Assembly (NCBI GenBank): GCA_023101885.1
Contig: JALPQD010000004.1
Coordinates: forward strand, 9,681,688-9,745,687
DNA: 64,000 bases
From: Typhlomys cinereus
Taxonomy: Eukaryota; Chordata; Mammalia; Rodentia; Platacanthomyidae
Direction: 5' to 3'
Made by a program: the position numbers and the translations under genes. Below, piece by piece: positions 12,591-22,920 of this stretch (position 1 is its first letter; the number at the start of each line of letters is the position of its first letter). Below the pieces are notes generated by a model. The model made no database searches. It was not told the origin of the DNA and saw only the letters and a program-made list of their open reading frames with translations.

Positions 12591-15500
12591 GAGAGAGAGA
12601 GACAGGGCAGTATGTGTGCCTGTGTAGGTCCAAGAGTGACTTCAGGAATCATTCTGGATTGCCTTATCTTCTTGGTTCTGGAGTTTCCCCAGGCTCTGCC
12701 TTCTAGAGCCAGAAATGCAGTCTTAGCCTCTGAGCAGCTCCTCATCCCTTGAAATTCTTTTTATTTTTTAAACCTGTATTTATTTTTGGTCAGTAGGTCT
12801 TGATCAGAGCCCAACATCAGTCACTAAAGCTAAGAGTGAAGAGTAAGTTCTTTTTTTTCCGTAATTTTTTTTCTTCTTTTACAAGCATACTGAGCATTCG
12901 TCCCCCGCAACATCTCCTTCCCCATAGACTACCTAGGAACTCATGAGTTAGTTCTTTAAACACCAGCATGCTAACTGAATTTCTTTGTTATGTAGGTGGA
13001 AAGGAGAAAATGTGGCAACCACAGAAGTGGCTGATGTTGTCGGGGTATTAGACTTCATAGCAGAAACAAATGTGTATGGCGTGACGGTGCCAGGTATCAA
13101 TGTATTTATATATATATCACATTTTTGAGAATTGTGGAGAAGGTGAAAGTCTTCAGTTTTTAAATTATTTTTAATTGACCATTTTACATTTTCAAGCAAA
13201 TACTTCTGTGTTTCTATGGCAATTGATCCCTTGATTAGCCTAACAGACTTCATCAGCAATTTACTGGAAGGATAGCAATGAATTTTAATGAGCCAGTATT
13301 TGTTTTAGACAAAGCCTGAAAATATGGTCAATGACTCCTTGCTTGAAAATTGTCGCAAACTTTTAATAGATCCTTAATTCTGATTGTGACAAGTGTCAGA
13401 GCTTTCATCAAATGCCAGTATGTTCTAGCTTGAATCTTTAACAGTACTGTTTGTATTCAAGGTGTGACTTTTGAAACAAATGAAAGTATTTTCTAGCTAA
13501 TGCCCTGGGCGGGAGTATCTCAGGGCATGTTCTAGTCACTGGCTATTGGAAAAAGGCTCTGGAACATTCTGCCCTGACTAAAATCTTAGAGGGCATGATA
13601 CAAGTAAGCAATTTGTGGACTTAGAGAAATACCAGTTTCTTTTCTTTTTCACTTACAATAGGCATTAATACCTAAAATATTCATTTCTATTGGAGTAGAT
13701 TCATTTTAAAATAAATGTGTTCTTTCTTAATATTTGTGTTTATATTTATAGAATTACAAATTAGACATAATGTATGAGGGTCTTCCACTCTCTATGCATA
13801 TTTTATTTTTCTGGAATGGAAAATTAAGGAAAAATTATGATTTTTCTCTTGCTAAATTACTTCTATGGATCAAAGCACACATCAGTAATTACACCAACAC
13901 ATTGTTGCTACCTTGTTACCTCTCCACTAGATTTAAAGTCTCAATGACAATGATTGTGAAAATGGACCTTAACAAATCTACCTAGTATTATACTCGTTAC
14001 ATTTCAAACTTTTTTCAGGTTATGAAGGAAAAATAGGAATGGCTTCTATTATTTTGAAACCACACAAATCTTTAGACCTGGAAAAAATTTATGAACAAGT
14101 TAAAACATCTCTACCAGCATATGCCTGCCCACAATTTTTAAGAATTCAGGTAATCTTACAGTTTAAATTTCTTATCAAACATATGCCAGGAAGCCAATGG
14201 TCATGTAATAGCCACCTAATATTGTATCCTTCAGATAAAGTATGTGTTTTGTTTACTATATAGTAGGAACTTGCAAGAGAAATAGCAGCAGATGAATGTA
14301 AAATTGATGTTATATTGAAATATCAGTAGGAAAGAAACATGCTGACATGCTAGAGTGTATTGTCTTTGCTCTTAGTATAGAATGTCCTCTTTCTCAATGC
14401 CTAGACCTCAGAAGAAAGTGACAGTCTCATTGGGGGTGACAATCGAAGCTGCATTTTGCACATATCTTGTGATGATGATTCTTGCCATTTGTCTAAAACC
14501 ACGTTCAATCTGGTAGACATTGAAGCATTTACAGAATATACAAAGAACCTAAAGGCAATTTGCATGAACAATCCTATTTTTGTCTTTTTTAAATCATTCT
14601 GTTCAGTGTCCCCCCCCCCCTTTAATCCTGAATTCATTATTTGGGAGAAAGTTTCCTTCTTTTTGGATTACTGAAAAAGAATGGTAAAAAATTAACTTAC
14701 TTAGTTGTTGAGTAACATTCCTGTCTAATTTTCTAAATTATTCGGTAATTAATAATGTGCCTCAAACAAAACTTCCCGAAGTTAGCATTTTTCATCTCTT
14801 AACATATTAGCGTATAGGCTTTTAAATATACATCCGTATATCAATATGAACTTAAAAGATGTTCTCATATTAATTTCTAAAACATGTATAAGTCAGGCTG
14901 GGGCTATGGTTCAGCAGTTAAAACACCTGTCACAGCAGCAAAAGGAATGAAGTTTGGGTCCCATCATCTCACCTGAGATGCTAGGTGGGTTTGGTGACCT
15001 TATCTGTAATTCCAGTCTCAGAAACGGGAAACTGAATCACCCTATCAATTAGCTTTGAATTAGATTAGAAACCTTGTCTGAAGAAAAAGAAACAGATTGA
15101 AAATAATTGATATTGATAATCAATTGATAATTGATTCCCAATATCAACCTTGGACCTCCACACAACATGCATGTTGCAGTCAGCCTGCAACATTGCTGAT
15201 AAATGACCATCAAATGGCTTAAGGGAACAAGAGGTTTATTCTCTTACGATTTCTGGTTACAGTTCTTAGTCCAGCTTGATGGGCACCAGGGCCAAGGGAA
15301 TTGGCCATACCATCACTGCATAAAGGCTGAGAGATGGACAATCCTTACTTGCCAGACCAGGATATCTGGCCAAGTGAACAGAAGGATGTCAACTCTCTCA
15401 ACCAGCTCTCTGTGATTTATCCAGGGCCTAATCCAACCCACCATGGGCTGGGTCTTCCCCATCAGCTAGACAATATACTTCAGGTTTGCTCTGGGCGTAA

Positions 15501-17073
15501 GTAACTCAACCATCAACTCTCTACAACTGTGCCCAGAGCTCAAACCCTCAACAGTCAAGTTGACACCTGTGCTTAACTATGACAATGCACATGCACTTGA
15601 GCAAACTCGTGCACATGCAGACACAAGCACACCCACACATACCATGAAAATGGAAAAAGAAAAATGATGAATAAATAAATAAAATACTTATAAATCAACA
15701 TTTGCAGATAAGACATTTCTTATCCAAAGAGATAATATCTTAATTACTATATGCTCCACTTACATATTTTTAAGAGTTTTATTTTTTATTGTTTCAGATT
15801 ATTTTAATAAAATCTTGTTTGTATTAATTGAAGTTTTATTGGCAAAGTTGCAAATTGGCATTATGAGGATTAATATACATACATTGATCTCATACATGTT
15901 TTAATCAATAATTTTGACACAATACATAGTTAATACAGGACATCAACATATTCTAATTATGCTACTAATTTTCTCTTGTTTTATTTGCACACATACATGT
16001 TATGTGTATACATTTTCTGTGTTTTCTTCTGTGTATCTTTGACAACACTAAAGATGAGGAAGCTCCTCCCATGTAAGAAGTGTACTTTAACTTAGCAAAT
16101 AACATTTCAGACTTTTGTCATAGGAAACTTGACATTCACTCTCAGTAAGACTTATTATTATTCTAGAAGACCAGATTAGCTTAAAATATTTATGAAATAT
16201 TTTAATATCATTAGCTATCTAAACAGAGCATTAGCCATTACTATTATGTTTATTATATCATTTTCAGTGGGTAGCACAAAACCTGGCATTTAGAAGGTTC
16301 AGTATTTACCTAAAAATAAATTATGCTAATAAATGATCTAATAAAAAATGTACAACTGAATTTACTCTAGCAAGATGAATAAAAGAACTACTTTTTAAAA
16401 TTGACACATTTTAACAACATTTTTCCTAATAACAAAAATCTTAAGGTGTGAGAGATTCAGTATAGCTGGAATAAAATTAAGTTTGCCTATTTAATTACAC
16501 TGCAAAGACACAAATTATCAAAAAACCTCTCTAGAAAACTTGTACCAAAAATTTTTGCCTCTTATGAAGTTATACTGTTTATAATGATAGATATATTTAG
16601 TATTCTTTTGGTATTACTGTGATGATAGAAATCTGTTTTTCATAGATACTTATAGTTTGTTGATTATGTTAATAATTCTTATACATTAAAGTTAATGTTT
16701 TAGAAGATCTTAAAAATAAATTAAAATTTTATATTCCTAATGATAAATTGACAGTAAATATATATAAATAAATATTAATAGAAAATATTACCAGATGAAA
16801 TCTAATTAAATATTTTGGTCTATGGTATTTAACATTCTATTTATATATGATAGCTATTATCAGATTATTCCATTCTTCCTGGTTATTGTTTTACAGGAAA
16901 AAATGGAAACCACTGAGACATTCAAGCTTCAGAAACTGCAACTGGTGGAAGAAGGATTTAATCTGTTGAAAATTTCTGACCCACTATTCTTTATGGATCA
17001 CTTGAAAAAAACTTATGTGCCGTTGACCAAAGAACTCTATGATCAGATCATATTAGGGGAGATAAAACTTTAA
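2597..17073 (+). CDS. SLC27A6: SLC27A6 (FATP6), 3' half: six coding exons, C-terminal ~296 residues
   Basis: The product is a very-long-chain fatty acid transporter/acyl-CoA synthetase of the FATP family. It activates fatty acids with ATP and CoA at the membrane and so drives their uptake. Six exons (195, 91, 199, 98, 131 and 177 nt; 891 nt in all) join in phase into 296 codons plus TAA with no internal stop. All five introns in view are GT-AG. Family signatures seen are YGATEGN in the first exon, the FATP block with [20 protein letters not shown] split over the third and fourth, PAYACP near the end of the fifth, and the C-terminus LGEIKL. FATP6 is chosen over other paralogues because the C-terminus and overall wording match FATP6 as I recall it (human about 619 residues). 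The N-terminal ~320 residues with the ATP-binding loop lie upstream. Every visible exon is intact, so this looks like a functional gene rather than a pseudogene. Confidence 0.93.
3641..3744. repeat. 31-bp AT-only tandem repeat, 3.3 copies
   Basis: The word aatttttaaa recurs at 3641, 3672, 3703 and 3734, an exact 31-bp period. Only A and T are used, and each unit is close to its own reverse complement, so each can fold as a hairpin. Confidence 0.95.
4986..5300 (+). repeat. CA-tailed B2-headed SINE, older subfamily
   Basis: It starts with a B2-type head (gggctgcagagaggg, then gatctgagtttagat resembling a Pol III B box). A body with aggaaatccaggatgatttc and cctccacaggaacacatact follows, then ATGCACACAC repeats and a (CA)n run to 5300. 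It matches the copy at 35782 along its length. Confidence 0.8.
6900..7135 (-). repeat. B2/B3-like SINE, minus strand
   Basis: Read on +, it has ttatgtatttgtgtgtgaga, a GA-rich run, a gtcaaagacaacttttggaa block and a terminal tttacccactgagtc. That order matches reverse-complemented rodent B2/B3 elements, whose head complements to ...CCACTGAGCC. Confidence 0.7.
7873..7911. repeat. (GT)n microsatellite
   Basis: Uninterrupted GT dinucleotide of about 19 units. Confidence 0.95.
9700..9790 (+). CDS. SLC27A6: SLC27A6 coding exon (second in window)
   Basis: The exon is 91 nt, enters at phase 0 and leaves after the first base of a Gly codon. The acceptor is cttttgcag and the donor aaag|gtaagt. It encodes [20 protein letters not shown] followed by [10 protein letters not shown]. 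This matches the FATP segment LIKYD...P.R...G.C that links the YGATEGN region to the GEPGLL region. It follows a 6.9-kb intron. No competing in-frame start or stop affects the call. Confidence 0.92.
9791..11727 (+). other. SLC27A6: SLC27A6 intron, 1.9 kb
   Basis: GT-AG intron. It contains a MIR-like fragment (10480-10585) and a more GC-rich unique stretch (10570-10910) holding a 108-codon chance-length open frame. The rest shows nothing recognisable. Confidence 0.85.
10480..10585 (+). repeat. MIR-like fragment
   Basis: gctgtgtgacactttcttt, ccctgtaaaatgaagctg and ggtttgtggtgagga fall in the order of the MIR core (TGTGTGAC, CTGTAAAATG, TTGTGAGGA), with diverged spacing. Confidence 0.5.
11728..11926 (+). 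CDS. SLC27A6: SLC27A6 coding exon (third in window)
   Basis: The exon is 199 nt. It completes the split Gly codon and ends with two bases of the Arg codon that continues in the next exon. The acceptor is ttgtcccgcag and the donor ttttag|gtatga. It encodes [17 protein letters not shown], the [14 protein letters not shown] strand-turn and [15 protein letters not shown] and DRxGD are core adenylate-forming-enzyme motifs: the Asp of TGD contacts the ribose, and the DRxGD hinge precedes the C-terminal lid. The donor departs from consensus (gtatga) but is a workable GT site. Confidence 0.94.
12331..12520 (-). repeat. CA-tailed SINE 3' body, minus strand (first of two)
   Basis: It reads (GT)n interrupted by tgtgtatg, then aggtccaagggtgatattga, a word meaning caatccagg on the other strand, and caggctctgactcctagggcc. 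This is the reverse complement of the SINE body seen at 4986 and 35782. Confidence 0.75.
12537..12750 (-). repeat. CA-tailed SINE 3' body, minus strand (second of two)
   Basis: (GT)n at 12537-12586, then GA repeats, taggtccaagagtgacttca, ggaatcattctggattgcc and caggctctgccttctagagc. It parallels the copy just before it, so either two insertions occurred side by side or one was duplicated. Confidence 0.78.
12996..13093 (+). CDS. SLC27A6: SLC27A6 coding exon (fourth in window)
   Basis: The exon is 98 nt. It completes the split Arg codon, giving [20 protein letters not shown] followed by [25 protein letters not shown] is the most diagnostic FATP signature and forms part of the C-terminal lid. 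The acceptor ttctttgttatgtag has a short pyrimidine run and the donor g|gtatca is non-consensus beyond GT, so both splice sites are weaker than elsewhere in the gene. The continuous reading across the junctions supports the boundaries. Confidence 0.93.
13094..14018 (+). other. SLC27A6: SLC27A6 intron, 0.9 kb
   Basis: GT-AG intron with no recognised repeat, RNA gene or regulatory motif. Confidence 0.85.
14019..14149 (+). CDS. SLC27A6: SLC27A6 coding exon (fifth in window)
   Basis: The exon is 131 nt. It begins with the last two bases of a Gly codon and ends in phase 0. It encodes [25 protein letters not shown] and [18 protein letters not shown] and LPAYACP-FLRI are strongly FATP-like; this is the C-terminal lid domain that rotates between the adenylation and thioesterification half-reactions. 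The acceptor cttttttcag has a good pyrimidine tract and the donor is cag|gtaatc. Confidence 0.93.
14896..15090 (+). repeat. B2/B4-like SINE
   Basis: It starts ggctggggctatggttcagc and continues agtttgggtcccatcatctc, which resembles Pol III A and B boxes of tRNA-derived rodent SINEs. A line of ctgtaattccagtctcag follows. Confidence 0.6.
15172..15584. mobile_element. ~400-bp interspersed repeat with TG...CA ends, copy 1
   Basis: It runs tgttgcagtcagcctgca ... gcttaagggaacaagaggtt ... acttgccagaccagga ... ccaccatgggctgggtc ... caagttgacacctgtgc ... ctatgaca. The copies at 24256 and 37390 share these words in the same order. TG/CA termini would suit a solo LTR, but an L1 3'-end element is equally possible. 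Confidence 0.7.
16897..17073 (+). CDS. SLC27A6: SLC27A6 terminal coding exon with stop
   Basis: The exon has 58 codons plus TAA, in phase 0 after acceptor tgttttacag. It encodes [46 protein letters not shown] and the terminal LGEIKL. T-T-FKL-K--LV-EGF is the conserved end of FATP proteins. An upstream ATG at 16822 lies in the intron and is not a start. The stop at 17071-17073 fixes the end of the protein. Confidence 0.94.
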   Translation, partial: EKMETTETFKLQKLQLVEEGFNLLKISDPLFFMDHLKKTYVPLTKELYDQIILGEIKL

Positions 17074-17780
17074 TATTGTGTTTGAATATGATTTTCATAC
17101 TCCTTTCTAGGAAGGACAAGGGGATATGCACATATGATTTGATTACTTCCCAAATAAGGCTTCATCTTTACAAACCTGTCATAAGCTGAAAATATTATAA
17201 ATGAATTTAATATCTCTAATCTATCAAACTTCATACTTAGCACAGTGTACAGTGAAGTATGGCATGTTTTCTCTGCACTTGAGGAGCTGAATGGGATCTA
17301 CTGCCCAGCATTGGGGAAAAAGGAACAGACTGTATAGTGTAAGGTCAGGAAAACTTCATAATTCAAAGTGTACATTTATTCTGGATTCACTTGAGTATTA
17401 AAACAAAAAATTCATAAACCCATATGAATTTGTAACTACAGGTAATATGATTCTACAGTGTGAAACTAGGGAAAGGAGCCTTACTGAGGTTTTTCTTAAC
17501 ATGTAAAAAGAATCTTGAATTTAAAAAATTTTTAATTTGCTGAGATTGATAGAAACTTTAATTGATTTCTTTCTATTTGAAGATTCAGAGCAAATTTTAA
17601 ACATTTATCTTAATATTAAAGATTTTAAATGATACATAAGTAGTTAACAATTTATTTACTTCAATACTTTTTAATATACAAAGATTCTAGCTTTCACTGA
17701 ATGGCAAAATTTTACACAATATTTTATTTTTATGTGTTATGTCTTAGAACTCAATAAACCTATCTATTAATATGCTATTT
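17074..17780 (+). other. SLC27A6: SLC27A6 3' UTR
   Basis: About 700 nt of AT-rich sequence follow the TAA, with many ATTTA-type elements that could shorten mRNA half-life. The first convincing canonical poly(A) signal is at 17753, so the UTR is placed up to about 17780. The exact cleavage site cannot be read from sequence alone. No interspersed repeat was recognised inside it. Confidence 0.75.
17753..17758 (+). promoter_or_regulatory. Poly(A) signal AATAAA of SLC27A6
   Basis: Canonical AATAAA, followed 15-45 nt downstream by a GT/T-rich run (tgtgtctttactttggtg) that fits the downstream element for cleavage and polyadenylation. Confidence 0.75.
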
Positions 17781-18149
17781 GTGTCTTTACTTTGGTGTTT
17801 TTAATTGTAAAGTCCAATCAAAGGAACCTAGCTGGTAACAATGCATATGCTCCAATGGTAAGCCCCTCATACTTAGAAACTTGAAGCAGACACATAAGTG
17901 GGATTAAATTAACAAAAAAAAAATAACAAACCTGTAGAAACTGCTAGTAACACAGAGAACAAATGAACTGGAATCGGCTCTAGTGTTATCACAAGATGAA
18001 GCAGAGAGAACTGTCAGTTTCAACAAACATGTGAGGAGTTCCTGAACAGTTGGAGACAAGGACAGATGCACTGACCTTAGAAAGGAAACACCAAGTTCTT
18101 GTGTTTTCTGTCATTTAGTACACAAGAGACAGGGATGTTGTTTAGGACA
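17781..18149. other. Intergenic, nothing recognised
   Basis: Mixed-composition DNA just downstream of SLC27A6, with no element identified. Confidence 0.5.
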
Positions 18150-18290
18150 GTGGTGCAGTTTCACTGTGGTTTGAATGTATTCTCTAAAGATTTATGTTCT
18201 GAAAGTTTGGTATTCAGTGTGATAGGGTGAAGCTCTTAGTGGAAAATGGTTAAATCACTGAGAGAGTCATCCATTCCATGGAAGAAGCTA
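18150..18290 (+). mobile_element. MaLR-like LTR fragment
   Basis: cactgtggtttgaatgtatt, then gatttatgttctgaaa and cagtgtgatagggtgaagct follow the order of the 5' end of MLT1/MST-type LTRs (TGGTTTGAAT ... CATATGTTGAAA ... AGTGTGATGGT). Diverged. Confidence 0.45.
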
Positions 18291-18759
18291 ATAATAGTTA
18301 AAAGCTTTTATGGATACCTCTAGCAAAATTTTTATTACTTGGAATTGCTTTTGTTATCCTGGGTCTTTTGTGCTTCCTTATGATTTTGAGATTGTTTCTT
18401 ACTTTCTATGAAGAATTGCCTTGGAATTTTGATTGATATTGCCTGAATCTGTATGTTGCTTTTGTTTGGCTGGTCATTTTTATGTTTCTAATTCTATGGA
18501 AGAACACTCTAAGGGAACAACAGAGATATATAAGACCCATGGGAAGGTAATTATTCTCCAAATGCGTTATAATCCCCTTAATGGTAGGGAAAACATGCCT
18601 GATACTATAAGCCTATCCAAATAACCAAAGGGGAATAAATAAACAGGAAAAGATATTCTAGTGTTAACTATAAAAGATTGATAATGTAACACCACCTAAA
18701 TACTCCTTTTTTTAACCCTTAGATAAGAAAAGCTTCTAGACTCTAGAAGGTAATAATAT
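18291..18759. other. Intergenic, nothing recognised
   Basis: AT-rich. It holds the first part of a split duplicate (near 18736) whose partner lies near 19876. No gene was seen. Confidence 0.5.
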
Positions 18760-19140
18760 GAGAGTCACCACATTTAAAGCATACTAAGAACTCTTCCAAT
18801 ATATCCTATTACAATGGAAGACTGCTGAAGCAGAAAACCACATCAGAATGTATAAGTACAGAATATCAGAGAGCCTGGAATACTTATCAACCCATTAAAA
18901 TCTTATCCCACATCAAAAGCTCAGGGAACTTTGTGGAAGAGGGGGCTGTAGAATTGTAAGAGCCTAAAATTGGGATGGACACAAACAGGGGTTATGGGGA
19001 GTAGAGGAAAGTGGGGGAGAGTTAGGGTAGAGCAGGATGGATAAAGGGAGGGGAGGGACAGGCGGGGGAAGAGGGAAGTGGCCGGGGAAGGGATAAGGAC
19101 AAAGGCATAAATCCAGTTTGTAAATAAATAAATTAAAAAA
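18760..19140 (+). mobile_element. L1 3' UTR fragment with G-rich tract
   Basis: caaaagctcagggaactttg then gaagagggggctgtag matches the L1 3' UTR at 62400-62440. It is followed by a polypurine, G-rich run (about 18990-19095) and an AATAAATAAATT tail, as expected for a truncated L1 3' end. Confidence 0.75.
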
Positions 19141-20119
19141 ATAAGTTCAAAAATTTCCATGTACCAAGCATAAATGGAAATGGATTGATTTACATTACAA
19201 AATGTTAGTGAAGTTATGAACTCCTATTTAATTTCCACATTAGTGATTGGACTATTCTTAAACTTTCCCATTAAAAATTTATTTTGGATTTGTCATTTGA
19301 AATTTTCAGGTATTCTTTGTATATTGGAAATGTATCACATACTTTTCCTAACTTCCAGCTCCTTGAACAATACAGGACATTGAAGCACAAGAGTAAGTAA
19401 AGTACATCATCTCTCTACCACTACTTAGTTCTGCCAAATACATCAAAATTAAAGCCAGATGTTGTAAAGAGAACAATACAGTTCTCTGTGGGGATAGAAA
19501 GTGTGTCATAAGTGGATGAAACCTTGTGAGAAGTTACCGGAAACAGAAAGCAGATGAAATCATTCTGTCAAAGGAACAGTGGAGAAGATGGAAGGACAAA
19601 GCTTCAAACATAGTTGAAAGTTACTTTAAAGTCTAGAAGAATAGAAAAGAAAAAAAGAGCCAACCACTCATTAAACATGTGAAGATCAACACAAGGTTTC
19701 TGCATAATTATCAGGATATTAAATTATAAAAAATAAAATCATGAAGATTCTAATTTTATGGAAAAATGTTTATTAGCAGACAAAATAATTCATGACATAA
19801 GGACAAAAAGTGGAAACACATGAATGTAAAAGTTTAAGACAAAAAAAACTAATAAGGTTTAGCATTTTTAAAGAGTTAGACTCTAGATTTAAAGCAAAAC
19901 TAGACCACATTTAAAGCATACTAAGAACTCTTACAAAAAAACCCAAAAGACAAAATAACAGCTATCAGTCAATATAGCAAATAAGCAAGTTAACAAAAAT
20001 TTTAGTACTATTTAATCATTGATTATGCCTCATGAATGCATGAATTTTATATAGATGTATAAGGGCATGTCATGTTTTTATGTATGTGTATAAATTAACA
20101 GATGTAGGTGCACATGGGT
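19141..20119. other. Intergenic, mostly unrecognised
   Basis: AT-rich DNA. A 29-bp word at 19904-19932 is identical to 18767-18795. The wording around it (actaagaactcttacaaa) resembles antique L1 ORF2, but the evidence is weak. Confidence 0.45.
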
Positions 20120-20540
20120 AAGCAAAGTCAAGTCTGCTGAATGAATGAGGATGACATTAACGATGCACAAAATCTACAGTGACAACACAAGAACTATAAA
20201 AACATTTGGCCTCTAATATTTCGTCATGCAATGGGGAAGACCCTCATGAGGCACCACACTTCCCTGAGGTACAGTGAGATTTACTTTCTTTAATGATATA
20301 CCATCAATATACTGTCCGTATTCCAGTAAGTGCTCAGGCACATGCCTTTGCAGGCAACCCTGATGAAATTGAGCAGATCATACATGCACAAACATGAAAG
20401 TGAGGAGGGAGACTTGTTGGAAAGAAGAAGGCTTTCGATGGTAGAAGGAGGGAATATGAGAAAGGGTAATATGGGGTGAAAATGACTTAAATTCATTGTA
20501 TACTTATATGAAGCTATCAAATAACTAAAAAAAAAACCTC
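20120..20540 (+). mobile_element. L1 3' UTR/end fragment (Lx-like)
   Basis: It ends in ggagggaatatgagaaaggg, taatatggggtgaaa, ttcattgtatacttatatga and then taactaaaaaaaaaa. A GA-rich tract followed by a CATTRTATACATATATGAA-type word and an A tail is characteristic of rodent Lx 3' ends. Confidence 0.65.
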
Positions 20541-20690
20541 AGAGTAAGATGGGGAAAAAATCTTGAAGATACAAGAGAAATGTAGACCCAGAATTCCAGG
20601 TAGAGTGGAAATATTTTGTCAGAATGAGAGGTAAAAATGCATTTTCCGATGAAAGATACTTTAAAAAATGACAGCCAGGATGTGCTAAAG

Positions 20691-20722
<32 letters not shown>

Positions 20723-21470
20723 GAGGAAACCAGAATAATGCTAGAAGCAAACTCAGATGGTTAAGGAAAAATAAATGAAGATTTTGGAAAGGCACATATT
20801 TAGGCAGACATAAAAGCTTTCTTTTTCCATTTTTTTATTTATAAAACTGCATGCAATTACTTAAAGCAGATGTATAAAGATTTGCCAGTTTACACTCAAT
20901 GTAGATATGTAAATGTGAACTCACAGGAAGAGTGAGTTTCAGTGGAAAATACAGATATTTTTTAAAGTGTTGTGAAACTACCTGAAAACTCATTAACAAT
21001 TTAGAGATGAAGAAGAAATAAATGTCTTTTAATGACTAGAAGGTTAAAGTCACAGCTCTTACAGGTATTGCTACTGGAGCCATAAATGGATGTCACCTTC
21101 GGAAGGAGAGCATATGTCCGAAGATAAATGCACATGCATCTTGGATTTGTAATGAGCTATGATTTATGTCAATGTAGTTACAATTTGGAATGGTGTTGTT
21201 AACAAACATAGAACACCGAGGATACTCCAAACAGGAGAAATTTATAAAATTTATAAAAATATTGGTATGGACTCTGTTCTTAGCTAGGTATTGCAGATAC
21301 TGCACTGATTTTAAAGATTTAGATGTTAAATTCCCGTCAAAGGCTCATACACTGAAGAACTGATCTCTAGTTGTGATACTATTTAGAAATGGTGAAACGT
21401 TCAGTACATAGCCATTTGGAGAAGGAAGTTAGGTCAGTAAGGGCCAAATCAGAACAGTGGAACCTAGGCC
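20541..21470. other. Intergenic, with T28 run
   Basis: A 28-base T homopolymer lies at 20695-20722, perhaps the tail of an eroded minus-strand retroelement. Nothing else is recognisable. Confidence 0.5.
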
Positions 21471-21506
21471 ACTGTCTCTCTGTCTCTCTGTCTCTCTGTC
21501 TCTCTG

Positions 21507-21553
<47 letters not shown>
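21471..21553. repeat. (TGTCTCTC)n/(TC)n microsatellite
   Basis: Five to six units of an 8-bp TGTCTCTC repeat grade into pure TC dinucleotide, a pyrimidine-only strand of about 80 bp. Confidence 0.95.
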
Positions 21554-21556
<3 letters not shown>

Positions 21557-22254
21557 CCTTCCTTTCCCAACTGCCATAAGTTAGAACCTTTTTCTAAGAC
21601 ATTCTCTTCACAGTGATATTCAGCTTGGCCACAGATTTTAAAGTAATGGAGTCAGCTGACCTTACACAAGACCCTTAACACTGTAAGCTGCAAATATCTC
21701 TTATTTAAACAATGATTCTCAAGTCTTCTTGGCATATCCGTTTAAAAGTGGCATAAACACCAATGATAGGAGAAATAGTTTAAGGGGTATTAATCATTCA
21801 TTCGATAAAATACACTGAAACCTGAAATATTAGAAGGGCAATTTTACCTAATATATAATAAATATGTGGTTGATAGAGGTAGGTGAATTTTTATTTTTAT
21901 TATCCTTTGTATCATTGAGTTTTACAACTGTTTACACTGTTCATTTATTATTTTTAAATAATTACAAATATTAAATTCATAATTCTCTTTGAGAAAAGCA
22001 GAAGACAAAAGCAAGACTTTGGTTCAGTAATATTATAGGAGATTAAAGAGCAATCATTTTGCAGTAGGAAATGCTTTTTAGATGGTCACTAATTATCTCA
22101 ACATATTTTGCTGTCTTACAGATTCCATCACATCTTGATATATTTAGAAATAAGCTAAGACCTCCTAAGATGAGAAATAATAAATTCTGTGGAAAAAAAT
22201 ACCTGTTTTGAATAATTCCTTAGAATTTTTAATAATTTTAAGTAAAATTTTGTG
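21554..22254. other. Intergenic, nothing recognised
   Basis: AT-rich DNA without a recognisable element. Confidence 0.5.
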
Positions 22255-22530
22255 TAGGGAGTCACCCATCCATTCATGAGCATGCAGAGGCCAAAAGTCA
22301 ACACTAAATGTATTCCTCTACTGCCCCCATCTTATTGTTTTGGGAAAGGGTCTCTCTCACTGAACCTGTATATTATCTTTTAGACTAGACTGGCTGACCA
22401 GGAAGCCCCAGAGACCTTCCTGTCTCTACCTCACCAACACTGTGAACTTATCTTCATTCCCAGTCTTTTACAGTGTATTTGGGAACCAAACTCAGGCCTC
22501 CACCTTGCACAACAAGCACTTTCCCCTTGA
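22255..22530 (-). repeat. B3-like SINE, minus strand
   Basis: On + it reads gggtctctctcactgaacct, agactggctgaccaggaagc, cttcctgtctctacctcacc, aaccaaactcaggcctccac and then acaagcactttcccc. This is the order of a reverse-complemented rodent B3/B2 element. Confidence 0.7.
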
Positions 22531-22609
22531 ACAATCCTTTGTTCCTAGAGTCAAAATTTAATATGAGTAGCAGGAACCAAGATTCAATCACATTCAAGAT
22601 AGTGCTTCT

Positions 22610-22920
22610 GAGCTGGGGAAATGGCTCAGTTGGTACAGTGCTTGACATGCAAGCATGGAGGAACTGGCTTGATTCCCAGATAGGGGTATGTGCTTATAGT
22701 GCCTCTATATGACAAGGGCCAGGTCAGTGAGAGACTCTTCCTCAAAAAATTAATTTAAATTAAATTAAAAGGTGGATAGTTCCTTTAGTGCAACATGCAG
22801 AGTTGTCTTTCTACCTCTGCACACACTCATATGTGCACCTGCAAACACAAGCATGGAGAGAGAAAGAGAGAGAGAGGGAGACAGAGAGACAGAGACAGAG
22901 AGACAGAGAGACAGAGATTT
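22610..22920 (+). repeat. B2-like SINE ending in GA microsatellite
   Basis: The head gagctggggaaatggctcag and ggaactggcttgattcccag contain A-box- and B-box-like words. The 3' part has ctctgcacacactcatatgt and then a (GAGA/GACA)n run at 22856-22917. Confidence 0.7.

Larger units (their letters stand above)
11927..12995 (+). other. SLC27A6: SLC27A6 intron, 1.1 kb
   Basis: GT-AG intron. Two minus-strand CA-tailed SINE copies occupy much of 12331-12750. The flanks are plain AT-rich intron. Confidence 0.85.
14150..16896 (+). other. SLC27A6: SLC27A6 last intron, 2.7 kb
   Basis: GT-AG intron. It contains a B2/B4-like SINE (14896-15090) and a copy of the ~400-bp repeat family (15172-15584). The portion 15600-16890 is very AT-rich with nothing recognised. 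Confidence 0.85.

Noticed and set aside
20695..20722. T28 run as a retroelement poly(A) on the minus strand
   Set aside because: No retroelement body or target-site duplication could be identified beside it.
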